DNA of 64,000 nucleotides, taken from the NCBI RefSeq assembly GCF_001634285.1, contig NZ_CP015438.1, forward strand, positions 244,501-308,500, written 5' to 3'. The first letter of the stretch is position 1. Every line of letters starts with the position of its first letter. Under the pieces are notes generated by a model, which made no database searches, was not told the DNA's origin, and was given only the letters and a program-made list of their open reading frames with translations. Shown here one piece after another: positions 57,204-64,000 of the stretch. The position numbers were made by a program, and so were the translations under genes. This DNA is from Anoxybacillus amylolyticus (GTDB lineage: Bacteria > Bacillota > Bacilli > Bacillales > Anoxybacillaceae).

Positions 57204-57986
57204 CGAACGGTTCGGCAAGTAGGAAAAAACATCGAAAAATCGGTACATGAGTTTTCGAAACACCCGATCGAAAGCGCGGTGGAATTTGCTAGAGGCGCAG
57301 GCGATGCGGCGTTGGCGGATGTAACGTTTAATTTTGTGCAACAACGATCTTACAATAGTAAACATCCTGTTGCATATGAAGCAGGTCTGATGGTAGGACA
57401 TGCGGTATCGACGCTTGCGGGAATGGTAGAAACAACGGGGTTCGTTGTTGTTGGAACAGGTGGCACGGTGCTTAATGCCACAGGAGTAGGAGCCGTTGTC
57501 GGGGCGCCTGCCACTGCCATCGCTGCTGTGGGAGCCACTCATGGAGCCACTTTGACGGCAACGGGAGATTCCAACTTTGTCCAAAGTGCTAAGGGACTGT
57601 ACCAGCGAATGAGTCGGGGTGAAGGTGTTTAGACAGGGAGGGCTAAGGAACCAGCAAAAGAAACAGGCGAAGTTGTAATTTCAAGAAGTAAGTACCCCGA
57701 AGCGGCACAACATATAGAAGAATCCATAAAAAATGGACATCCGGATACATTAACTATTAGTCGTAAGAATGCGAAAACCAATCGAAAAGAAGCCTTAAAA
57801 GGACATCAAAAAGTCAAAGATAAAGACCTTGATGAATATCCACCAGCTATGTTTAAAGAAGGAGGAAAAGGTGCTAGCGTTAAACCTATATCTCCATCTG
57901 ATAATAGGGGGGCAGGTTCATCTATGGGACATCAGCTCAGAAAATATCCAGACGGTACAAAAGTAAAAATACGAATAGATGGGTAA
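57204..57986 (+). pseudogene. Orphan toxin cassette: duplicated middle region, in-frame TAG, NucA/NucB-type DNase tip
   Basis: The frame begins without a start codon at 57204, where homology to the toxin at 55630 starts. 57204-57310 equals 55630-55736 with one mismatch, and 57507-57567 equals 55930-55990 exactly. A single TAG at 57630-57632 interrupts it; the same frame then runs to TAA at 57986. The part after TAG (from about 57681) matches NucA/NucB DNases: SRSKYPEAAQHIEESI, DEYPPAMFKEGG, SPSDNRGAGSSMGHQL and YPDGTKVKI. As it stands the cassette is silent; recombination through the shared segments could give the main toxin a DNase tip. Confidence 0.85.
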
Positions 57987-58006
57987 ACGGAAAGTAGGTA
58001 AAATCT

Positions 58007-58675
58007 ATGAAATCATTCAATGAACTTTTTGATAAAACTGAATCAACTTGGAAAACACTGAATGAATGGGTGGAAAATGCGAAAAACCATGTTGAACTAC
58101 TCCCTGTAAATAGTAAAGAAAATCAAAAAATTTTGCTTGAATTGCAGATTACAACGAAATCATTGCTAGGAACAGTCGTTTACTATACAGGAGGAATTTT
58201 AGTGAATGACGGCTGGCTCAGAATTCTAGGTTCTGGAGACTCTCGCTTGCCAAGAAACTTAGCTACTTGGAATCAGATCGAAAATGGTCAAAGTATGAGA
58301 TTACCGGGTTCGCTATTGGTGGCGGATGACGTAGTAGGAGGTTTTTTTGCAATAAACGGCGGCGCATTTGAAGGGAATATTGGTGATGTATTCTATCTTG
58401 CACCAGATACACTTGAATGGGAAAACCTTGATATGTCTTATTCTGATTTTGTCAATTGGACATTAACAGGGGATGTAAATAGATTTTACGAAACCTTCCA
58501 ATGGGAGAACTGGTCTGATATGGTGAGAAAAGCAACAGGAGATAAAGGAATACTTATTTATCCGTATTTGTGGGCAGAAGGAGAAGAAATTGAGTTGCGT
58601 TCAAAATCTATTGTTCCGGTTAACGAATTGTGGGAGCTGAATTTAGACAATAGAAAAAAATTAGGACTCGAATAA
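58007..58675 (+). CDS. DUF2625 family protein, probable immunity to the NucA/NucB-type tip
   Basis: 222 residues. DUF2625 hallmarks: TVVYYTGGILVNDGWLRILG, VVGGFFAINGGAFEG, FYLAPDTLEWENLD and WTLTGDVNRFYE. It directly follows the DNase cassette (21 bases), the place of an immunity gene. That DUF2625 neutralises such a DNase is inference from position. The ribosome site is modest (AAAGTAGG). Followed by a strong terminator. Confidence 0.8.
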   Translation: MKSFNELFDKTESTWKTLNEWVENAKNHVELLPVNSKENQKILLELQITTKSLLGTVVYYTGGILVNDGWLRILGSGDSRLPRNLATWNQIENGQSMRLPGSLLVADDVVGGFFAINGGAFEGNIGDVFYLAPDTLEWENLDMSYSDFVNWTLTGDVNRFYETFQWENWSDMVRKATGDKGILIYPYLWAEGEEIELRSKSIVPVNELWELNLDNRKKLGLE

Positions 58676-58712
58676 CTGGTGTGCCAGTACCATGTCTCAA
58701 TGATTGCCGAAG

Positions 58713-58741
58713 ACAGAGAGTCAATGTCTCTCTGTTTTTTT
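58713..58741 (+). terminator. Terminator closing the toxin island
   Basis: ACAGAGAG (58713-58720) with CTCTCTGT (58728-58735), then seven T's. Confidence 0.9.
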
Positions 58742-58783
58742 ATGTTACAATAGAAATAAAGATAGCAACAAGGAGATTGATGT

Positions 58784-59620
58784 ATGGGACTAGAACTGTT
58801 GCGGCAGCCGAGATGGCGCATTATTGACCAGTCGCACGTCGGACCAATGTTTGATGCTCGTCAATCGTTTGCGATCGACGATACGCTCTGTACGTCCGTC
58901 GGACAAGGAGGCTCGGATGCGGTCGTCCGCACATGGGTGCATCACGATACAATTGTGCTTGGGATTCAAGATACGAAACTTCCGCATTTGCAAGAGGGGG
59001 TTTCTTTCTTAAAAGAACAAGGCTATCGCGTGATCGTCCGCAATTCCGGTGGCCTTGCTGTCGTTTTAGATGCTGGAGTGCTGAACATTTCGCTCATTTT
59101 GCCAGAAAGCAAAAAAGCAATTGACATTAACCAAGGCTATGAAGCGATGTGGGAATTAATCAAACGGATGTTTTCGGTGTATCCGGTCACCATAGAAGCG
59201 AAGGAAATTGTGGGCTCTTATTGCCCCGGCAGCTACGATTTAAGCATTGATGGGAAAAAGTTCGCTGGTATCTCGCAGCGCCGTGTTCGCCGAGGAGTAG
59301 CCGTCCAAATTTACGTATGTGTTAACGGCAGCGGTTCGGAACGCGCCGAATTGATTCGCCAATTTTACGAGCGCGGTTTACAAGGGGCGGAAACGAAATT
59401 TACTTACCCTCGCATCGTTCCGGCCACGATGGCGTCACTGTCCGAATTATTGCATGAGCGGTTAACGATTTCGGATATGATGCTTCGTTTATTGCAGACG
59501 CTTCGTTCGTTTGGAGCCGAACTTTATTCGTCTTCCTTAAACGAAAAAGAATGGTCGCTGTATGAACAATATTGGCAGCGAATGGTGGAGCGGAATGAAA
59601 ATAGCCTGCCCTTTTTATAA
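58784..59620 (+). CDS. lipL: Octanoyl-[GcvH]:protein N-octanoyltransferase
   Basis: 278 residues, BPL/LplA/LipB fold. The catalytic Cys is in [17 protein letters not shown] (Cys147), with [12 protein letters not shown] as the lipoyl-binding loop. LipL moves octanoyl groups from GcvH to the E2 subunits in lipoate synthesis. B. subtilis YwfL, normally next to pta. CAAGGAG before the ATG. Confidence 0.94.
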   Translation: MGLELLRQPRWRIIDQSHVGPMFDARQSFAIDDTLCTSVGQGGSDAVVRTWVHHDTIVLGIQDTKLPHLQEGVSFLKEQGYRVIVRNSGGLAVVLDAGVLNISLILPESKKAIDINQGYEAMWELIKRMFSVYPVTIEAKEIVGSYCPGSYDLSIDGKKFAGISQRRVRRGVAVQIYVCVNGSGSERAELIRQFYERGLQGAETKFTYPRIVPATMASLSELLHERLTISDMMLRLLQTLRSFGAELYSSSLNEKEWSLYEQYWQRMVERNENSLPFL

Positions 59621-59633
59621 GAGGCAGGCTATT
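59600..59633. terminator. Bidirectional terminator between lipL and rsfA
   Basis: AATAGCCTGCC (59600-59610) with GGCAGGCTATT (59623-59633), overlapping the lipL stop. Confidence 0.88.
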
Positions 59634-59634
59634 G

Positions 59635-60279
59635 TTATTCAGCAATTTTCTCCAAATTTCCGTTTTTGTCCATTTTAAACTTTAACGTCTGTCGTTCTTC
59701 TTCCTCTTGCAACGTCATTTTTCGCGCGCGGTTCATAATGCGAAGCATCGTTTCGTATTCTTCCATCATCGCAGCCGAGTCTTCTTGTAGTTTAGCAATT
59801 TTCTTTTCTAGCTCCTCGTTTTTCGCTGCTAATTCATCGAGTTCTTTTTGCAGCCGTTCGTTTTCAGCTTTCAATGCTTCGGCATGAGCGTTATTGGATT
59901 TAAAGGACTGCAAAAAAGCAATGACGTGGTCGATGGTCAGTTCTGTCGGCTCTGGTGCTTTCAATTGTACTAATTCCCCAAACTCTTCAAGTGAAGGAGT
60001 AGGCGGAGTATACAGCAATCGTTTTTTTCCTGCTTGGTTTTTTCCGAGCAGGCGGAGTCGCTCTTTCCGCTGTTTTTTCGCTAGCTGTAATGCCTTCTCA
60101 TAGCGGCTGCGCACGACGGCGTTCCAGCGAAATCCGCACGCTGCCGACGTTCGGTTCAATTTATCCCCGACTTCTTCAAAGGCGTTCAACTGTGTGCTCC
60201 CTTCTCGCACATGCCTTAACACCGTTTCCGCCAATAGTAAATCATCTTCTTCTGTCCATGCATCTTGTCGTTGTTTCAT
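59635..60279 (-). CDS. rsfA: Prespore regulator RsfA-like
   Basis: 214 residues from ATG 60279 (AAGGGTGG upstream). N-terminal Myb/SANT-like domain ([19 protein letters not shown]...[10 protein letters not shown]), a basic linker, then a long coiled coil (about 130-190). RsfA modulates sigma-F genes in the forespore in B. subtilis (YwfN), where the gene sits in the same place. Confidence 0.88.
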   Translation of the reverse strand: MKQRQDAWTEEDDLLLAETVLRHVREGSTQLNAFEEVGDKLNRTSAACGFRWNAVVRSRYEKALQLAKKQRKERLRLLGKNQAGKKRLLYTPPTPSLEEFGELVQLKAPEPTELTIDHVIAFLQSFKSNNAHAEALKAENERLQKELDELAAKNEELEKKIAKLQEDSAAMMEEYETMLRIMNRARKMTLQEEEERQTLKFKMDKNGNLEKIAE

Positions 60280-60454
60280 AGCTTCCACCCTTTCGAACAA
60301 ACCTTTATCATGAATTAGTAGTAGCATGGACAAAAATAAAACAATCTATACGAGATTTAATGAATAAAAAATTGCAAGTTTTCCTTGCTTGCATTGTCGA
60401 AAGAGAAGCGGTAGAATACACGTTAGCGCAAAGATACGGAAAGGATGTGCGAGG

Positions 60455-60682
60455 ATGGCAAATGAATTTCGCGTTTGTGATGATTGTCAAGCGACGAATG
60501 TAAAAACGTTATTGCCACGGCTGAAAAAACTAGACCCGAACGCCACGATTCAAATTGGCTGCCAGTCGTATTGCGGACCTGGTCGGAAAAAATCGTTCGC
60601 GTTTGTCAACAACCGCCCGATTTCAGCTGTCAATGAGGATGAATTGATCGAAAAAATCGCGCAAAAGTTGAAAAAGAGCTAA
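60455..60682 (+). CDS. DUF1450 family protein (YuzB-like)
   Basis: 75 residues from ATG 60455. Four cysteines, in VCDDCQ near the N-terminus and [23 protein letters not shown], suggest a metal or disulphide site. Function unknown. Single gene with its own terminator. Confidence 0.85.
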   Translation: MANEFRVCDDCQATNVKTLLPRLKKLDPNATIQIGCQSYCGPGRKKSFAFVNNRPISAVNEDELIEKIAQKLKKS

Positions 60683-60718
60683 AAATCGCCTTCCGTACTG
60701 CGAAAGGTGATTTTTTTT
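60683..60718 (+). terminator. Terminator of the DUF1450 gene
   Basis: AAATCGCCTT (60683-60692) with AAGGTGATTT, followed by a run of T's. Confidence 0.88.
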
Positions 60719-60802
60719 CTAATTTTAGGGAAAGTCAACCGTTTTTTTGCCCCCAAAAACGGCGTATAATGGATATATGTTCATAATGGAAGAGGGGATA
60801 AA

Positions 60803-62104
60803 ATGGCGTATCCCGGAGGACAATTGAGCGAAGAAAAAGTATTTAAAGATCCTGTTCATCGATACATACATGTGCGGGACAAATTGATCTGGGATTTAAT
60901 CGGAACGAAAGAATTTCAGCGCCTCCGCCGCATTAAGCAGCTTGGTACAACCTATTTAACGTTTCACGGTGCCGAACATAGCCGCTTTAACCATTCGCTA
61001 GGCGTATATGAAATTATTCGTCGCATTATCGACGATGTGTTTGTCGGGAGAGAGCATTGGGATCATAACGAGCGGTTGTTATGTTTATGCGCGGCATTGC
61101 TTCATGATTTAGGGCACGGGCCGTTTTCTCATTCGTTTGAAAAAGTGTTTCGCCTCGATCATGAAGATTTTACGCAAGCGATTATTTTAGGGGATACGGA
61201 AGTAAATGCGGTGCTTCGGCAGATGGGGGATGGTTTCCCAAAAAAAGTGGCGGAAGTGATTGCGAAAACTTACTCGAATAAGCTTGTTGTCAGCCTTATT
61301 TCGAGCCAAATTGACGCGGATCGAATGGATTATTTATTGCGCGACGCGTATTACACGGGTGTTAGCTACGGCAATTTTGATATGGAGCGCATTTTGCGCG
61401 TCATGCGCCCGCGTGAAGACCAAGTCGTTATTAAGCGAAGTGGCATGCATGCGGTCGAAGACTATATTATGAGCCGCTACCAAATGTATTGGCAAGTGTA
61501 TTTCCACCCTGTAACACGCAGTGCGGAAGTGATTTTAACCAAAATTTTGCATCGGGCGAAAAAACTATACGAAAATGGCTATACGTTTCAAACGGAGCCT
61601 ACTCACTTCTATTCTCTCTTTTCTGGAAATGTCACCTTGTCCGACTATTTAAAGCTAGATGAAGCGGTCATTCTCTACTATTTTCAACAATGGCAAGAAG
61701 AAAAAGATGAGATTTTGCGCGATTTGTGCAGCCGTTTTGTGCATCGTCGGCTCTTTAAGTACGTGGAATTTAGCCCGACGAATGAGCAAATGGAAAAACT
61801 GATGGAGTTGCGTCGCTTATTTAAAAAGATTGGCATCGACCCGGACTATTATTTAGTCGTCGATTCTTCTTCCGATTTACCGTATGATTTTTACCGGCCG
61901 GGCGAGGAAGGCGAGCGGCTGCCGATTTATTTGTTAATGCCAAACGGAGAGCTGCGTGAACTTTCGCGGGAGTCGGTGTTAGTAGATGCGATTTCAGGAA
62001 AGCGAAGAACAGACCATAAACTATATTTTCCTTCGGATTTTTTATCGGATGGAGCGACGAAGCGAACGACAAAGAAAAAAATTTTAGAAATATTAGAGGG
62101 TTAG
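60803..62104 (+). CDS. ywfO: HD-domain phosphohydrolase YwfO
   Basis: 433 residues. HD metal-binding motifs: RFNHSLGVYE, LLHDLGHGPFSH and a late SSQIDADRMDYLLRD. Related to dNTP triphosphohydrolases. B. subtilis YwfO; its cellular role is not clear. Upstream of ywgA by 13 bases. Confidence 0.93.
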   Translation: MAYPGGQLSEEKVFKDPVHRYIHVRDKLIWDLIGTKEFQRLRRIKQLGTTYLTFHGAEHSRFNHSLGVYEIIRRIIDDVFVGREHWDHNERLLCLCAALLHDLGHGPFSHSFEKVFRLDHEDFTQAIILGDTEVNAVLRQMGDGFPKKVAEVIAKTYSNKLVVSLISSQIDADRMDYLLRDAYYTGVSYGNFDMERILRVMRPREDQVVIKRSGMHAVEDYIMSRYQMYWQVYFHPVTRSAEVILTKILHRAKKLYENGYTFQTEPTHFYSLFSGNVTLSDYLKLDEAVILYYFQQWQEEKDEILRDLCSRFVHRRLFKYVEFSPTNEQMEKLMELRRLFKKIGIDPDYYLVVDSSSDLPYDFYRPGEEGERLPIYLLMPNGELRELSRESVLVDAISGKRRTDHKLYFPSDFLSDGATKRTTKKKILEILEG

Positions 62105-62117
62105 GAGATGACTCGGG

Positions 62118-62624
62118 GTGTTAACAGAACACGCAAAAGTGATGAAAGTATTGGAAGCGTCAGGGGAAATCGTCGGGCGAAAAAAGTTGCAAAAAATGAT
62201 TTATATCGCGAAAAAGTTGCAATTTCCGTTTTATGAGAAATTTGATTTTCATTTTTACGGTCCATACTCCGAAGAATTAACGTGGCGCATCGAGGAGCTT
62301 TGCAATTTAGGGTTTTTGCATGAAGCGAAAGAGAAAAAAGGCGGATATGTGCAATACCGCTATACGTTGACGGAAGCAGGGGAGCAATTTTTGTGCCACT
62401 ATGACCTAGACATGCCGCATTTGCAAGATTGCTTGCAAGATATGAATGAACAGAACTCACGGTTTTTAGAGCTGGTTTCAACGGTGCTTTATTTTGAGCA
62501 TTTGCCGAAAGAAGAGGTAGTAGAAAAAATTGTGTTGTTAAAAAGTAAGCAACGCTATACGGAAGAAGAAATCAACGCGGCGTATGCGTATATCAATAAA
62601 CTTCGCGGCTACGTGCAGAGCTAG
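62118..62624 (+). CDS. ywgA: YwgA-like protein
   Basis: 168 residues from GTG 62118 (AGGAG upstream). Begins MLTEHAKVMKVLEASGEIVGRKKLQKMIYIAKKL-type, a winged-helix-like architecture of unknown function. The order ywfO–ywgA is that of B. subtilis. Probably one operon. Confidence 0.87.
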   Translation: MLTEHAKVMKVLEASGEIVGRKKLQKMIYIAKKLQFPFYEKFDFHFYGPYSEELTWRIEELCNLGFLHEAKEKKGGYVQYRYTLTEAGEQFLCHYDLDMPHLQDCLQDMNEQNSRFLELVSTVLYFEHLPKEEVVEKIVLLKSKQRYTEEEINAAYAYINKLRGYVQS

Positions 62625-62652
62625 TCTTAGAAAAGAGAGCCCAAAAGGTCAT

Positions 62653-62679
62653 GGGTGTCCCGGAAGCAAAAGGACACCC
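62653..62679. terminator. Hairpin between ywgA and ywhB
   Basis: GGGTGTCC (62653-62660) with GGACACCC (62672-62679); T-tails are weak. Confidence 0.6.
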
Positions 62680-62687
62680 TGTGTACA

Positions 62688-62873
62688 TTATTCGTCACTT
62701 AGTCGTTTTCCGCCGACGGCGTAGTGGTTTTTCGCCATTTCTTCGATAAATACGACGATTTTTTCTTTTGGTGCGCCGGTTGTTTCTGCGACAGCTTCCG
62801 TTACTTTTTCAACGAGCGCTTTTTTCTGTTCGTCTGTCCGTCCTTCGAGCATTTTAACTGTTACGTAGGGCAT
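62688..62873 (-). CDS. ywhB: 4-oxalocrotonate tautomerase family (YwhB)
   Basis: 61 residues with Pro directly after Met (MPYVTVKMLEGRT), the catalytic proline of this family after Met removal. The natural substrate in Bacillus is unknown. AGGAGG upstream. Divergent from ywhC. Confidence 0.93.
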   Translation of the reverse strand: MPYVTVKMLEGRTDEQKKALVEKVTEAVAETTGAPKEKIVVFIEEMAKNHYAVGGKRLSDE

Positions 62874-62979
62874 AGCGATTCCTCCTTGTTTGACGTTTCA
62901 TTGTTATTGTATCATGAAACCGACCATTTCAGGCGAATAGTGGTATACTAAGTAATAAAGAAAAAAAGGGGTTTGTAGC

Positions 62980-63648
62980 GTGGATCAATTGTTACCGTAT
63001 TCATTAAGTGAAATTCCATATGTGTTGATGGCGCTGGCGATTGCTTTTTCCGTTCATGAATTTTCCCATGCGTACGTCGCTTACAAATTCGGCGACCCGA
63101 CGGCGAAAAATCAAGGGCGGTTAACATTGTCACCGCTTGCCCATTTAGACTTGTTGGGAATGTTGCTCATTTTTTTGGCTGGTTTTGGTTGGGCAAAGCC
63201 GGTGCCAGTCAATCCGTATCATTTCAAAAACCCACGTTTAGCTGGGATTCTTGTATCAGCGGCTGGGCCATTCAGCAATCTGCTTTTGACTGCTATCGGC
63301 TTTCTCGTTTGGTACAGCATGGTTCGTTTTGGTGTCATGAACATCATTCCGGACTGGTTTGCGGCAGGGTTTGAAACGTTCTTTTCCATTTTTATCGGGC
63401 TCAATGCGCTATTGTTTGTGTTTAATTTGTTACCGTTTCCGCCGCTTGATGGCTATCGCATTATCGAAGACTTGTCACCGCGTCATTTGCGGGCAAAAAT
63501 GACACAGTGGGAAAATTACGGAGCGCTTATTTTCCTTATTCTCGTTTTGACACCGCTTGATCGGTATACGATTCACCCGATTTTTAGCGTAGCGGTACCA
63601 TTTGTGCTTGAACGGATGCAATCGTTCTTTTCCGCAATCTTTTTTTAG
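62980..63648 (+). CDS. ywhC: Site-2 protease family zinc metalloprotease (YwhC)
   Basis: 222 residues from GTG 62980. Membrane helix with FSVHEFSHAY (HExxH at 26-30), FGDPTAKNQGRLTLSPLAHLD, and the second metal motif NLLPFPPLDGYRI. Four to five membrane segments. Substrate unknown. ywhD follows after 12 bases. Confidence 0.93.
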   Translation: MDQLLPYSLSEIPYVLMALAIAFSVHEFSHAYVAYKFGDPTAKNQGRLTLSPLAHLDLLGMLLIFLAGFGWAKPVPVNPYHFKNPRLAGILVSAAGPFSNLLLTAIGFLVWYSMVRFGVMNIIPDWFAAGFETFFSIFIGLNALLFVFNLLPFPPLDGYRIIEDLSPRHLRAKMTQWENYGALIFLILVLTPLDRYTIHPIFSVAVPFVLERMQSFFSAIFF

Positions 63649-63660
63649 AGGGGTGGTTCG

Positions 63661-64000
63661 ATGGATAAAAAAAAGAAACCGATGGGATTTAATATTATTA
63701 AAAGCGATCCGACCGCCGGACACGGCGGATTTGGCGCCGGTGTCCTTAGCTTGGACAACGTATCGCCAGTCATTATCGACGTGGACGCTGGGGATGCGTT
63801 CGTTGATATCGGTGCCATGCATGCGCGCAGCGCTGTTGAAAAAGGCATTAAATTTACACCAAACCGCGACGAAGTACCAAACGGGAAGCCGTATTGGCTC
63901 GTTTGGGTAACGATTGACCGAAACGAATCCGGTCCTTATTATGCTGGGGTGACAGCGTGCGAAATGACCGTCGACCGCGAAGCACGGAGAGGGTATAAAT
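63661..64000 (+). CDS. ywhD: YwhD-like protein, partial at the right edge
   Basis: First 113 codons from ATG 63661 (AGAGGGG upstream), beginning MDKKKKPMGFNIIKSDPTAG, as in B. subtilis YwhD. Function not known. The gene continues beyond the window. Confidence 0.88.
   Translation, partial: MDKKKKPMGFNIIKSDPTAGHGGFGAGVLSLDNVSPVIIDVDAGDAFVDIGAMHARSAVEKGIKFTPNRDEVPNGKPYWLVWVTIDRNESGPYYAGVTACEMTVDREARRGYK

Noticed and set aside
59666-60281. Ser-rich plus-strand frames opposite rsfA
   Set aside because: Typical antisense of a coiled-coil gene rich in Glu/Lys/Ala; no start signals.

Overview
The window reads as a chromosome segment of a moderately thermophilic, endospore-forming Bacillaceae bacterium of the Anoxybacillus/Parageobacillus/Geobacillus type. 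Evidence: a ung–ywdI–ywdK–gerQ–cwlJ–hemQ–pta–lipL–rsfA–ywfO–ywgA–ywhB–ywhC–ywhD order that follows Bacillus subtilis, spore germination genes, qoxABCD, mixed-acid fermentation genes (adhE, pflBA), strong GGAGG ribosome sites and a low-to-mid GC content. The genus is inference.

Region 1 (1-9015) is a transposon yard. The end of an IS66-family element (1-209) interrupts istA of an IS21-family element (210-3520), and a second, oppositely oriented IS21-family element (501-2676) sits exactly at that element's istA/istB junction, flanked by a GGAG duplication. A complete IS66 copy lies at 6542-9015. Between the IS21 and IS66 elements is an operon on the minus strand (promoter 5928-5956): a 21-codon peptide gene, a stem-loop, a SagB-type flavin dehydrogenase, and azlC/azlD. 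This is the first of two candidates for an undescribed system.

Region 2 (9016-45812) is mostly metabolic. It holds a DUF1611/PLP-racemase pair, a fatty acid desaturase, glycerate kinase, a Rieske-tailed oxidoreductase, and an ATPase-fold protein with ten Asn-rich heptads. Then come adhE (with a Rex operator), pgmB, pflBA, a branched-chain amino acid ABC operon (livJHMGF), a TrmH methyltransferase, the aa3-type menaquinol oxidase qoxABCD (with a Rex-like site), and a basic amino acid ABC operon. A nitrilase-family enzyme, ald with its activator adeR, a RocB-like M20 protein, MFS and EamA transporters and a GT2 glycosyltransferase follow. The anaerobic genes and the terminal oxidase appear to share redox control through Rex sites, with an Fnr-like box near pflB.

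Region 3 (45831-64000) begins with a T-box-controlled single-chain glycyl-tRNA synthetase and continues with ung, a tiny Cys-containing ORF overlapping ung, a TrkA-N potassium channel, an oligo-1,6-glucosidase, and the ywd/ywf/ywg/ywh housekeeping block. That block is interrupted between pta and lipL by the second candidate system (54780-58745), a polymorphic-toxin island. It contains a full-length toxin with a repeated amphipathic coiled-coil N-terminus and a C-terminal toxin tip, a probable immunity gene, two small ORFs, and an orphan start-less cassette. The cassette repeats the toxin's middle region and carries a NucA/NucB-type DNase tip beyond an in-frame TAG, followed by a DUF2625 immunity gene. 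No rRNA, tRNA or CRISPR array was seen.
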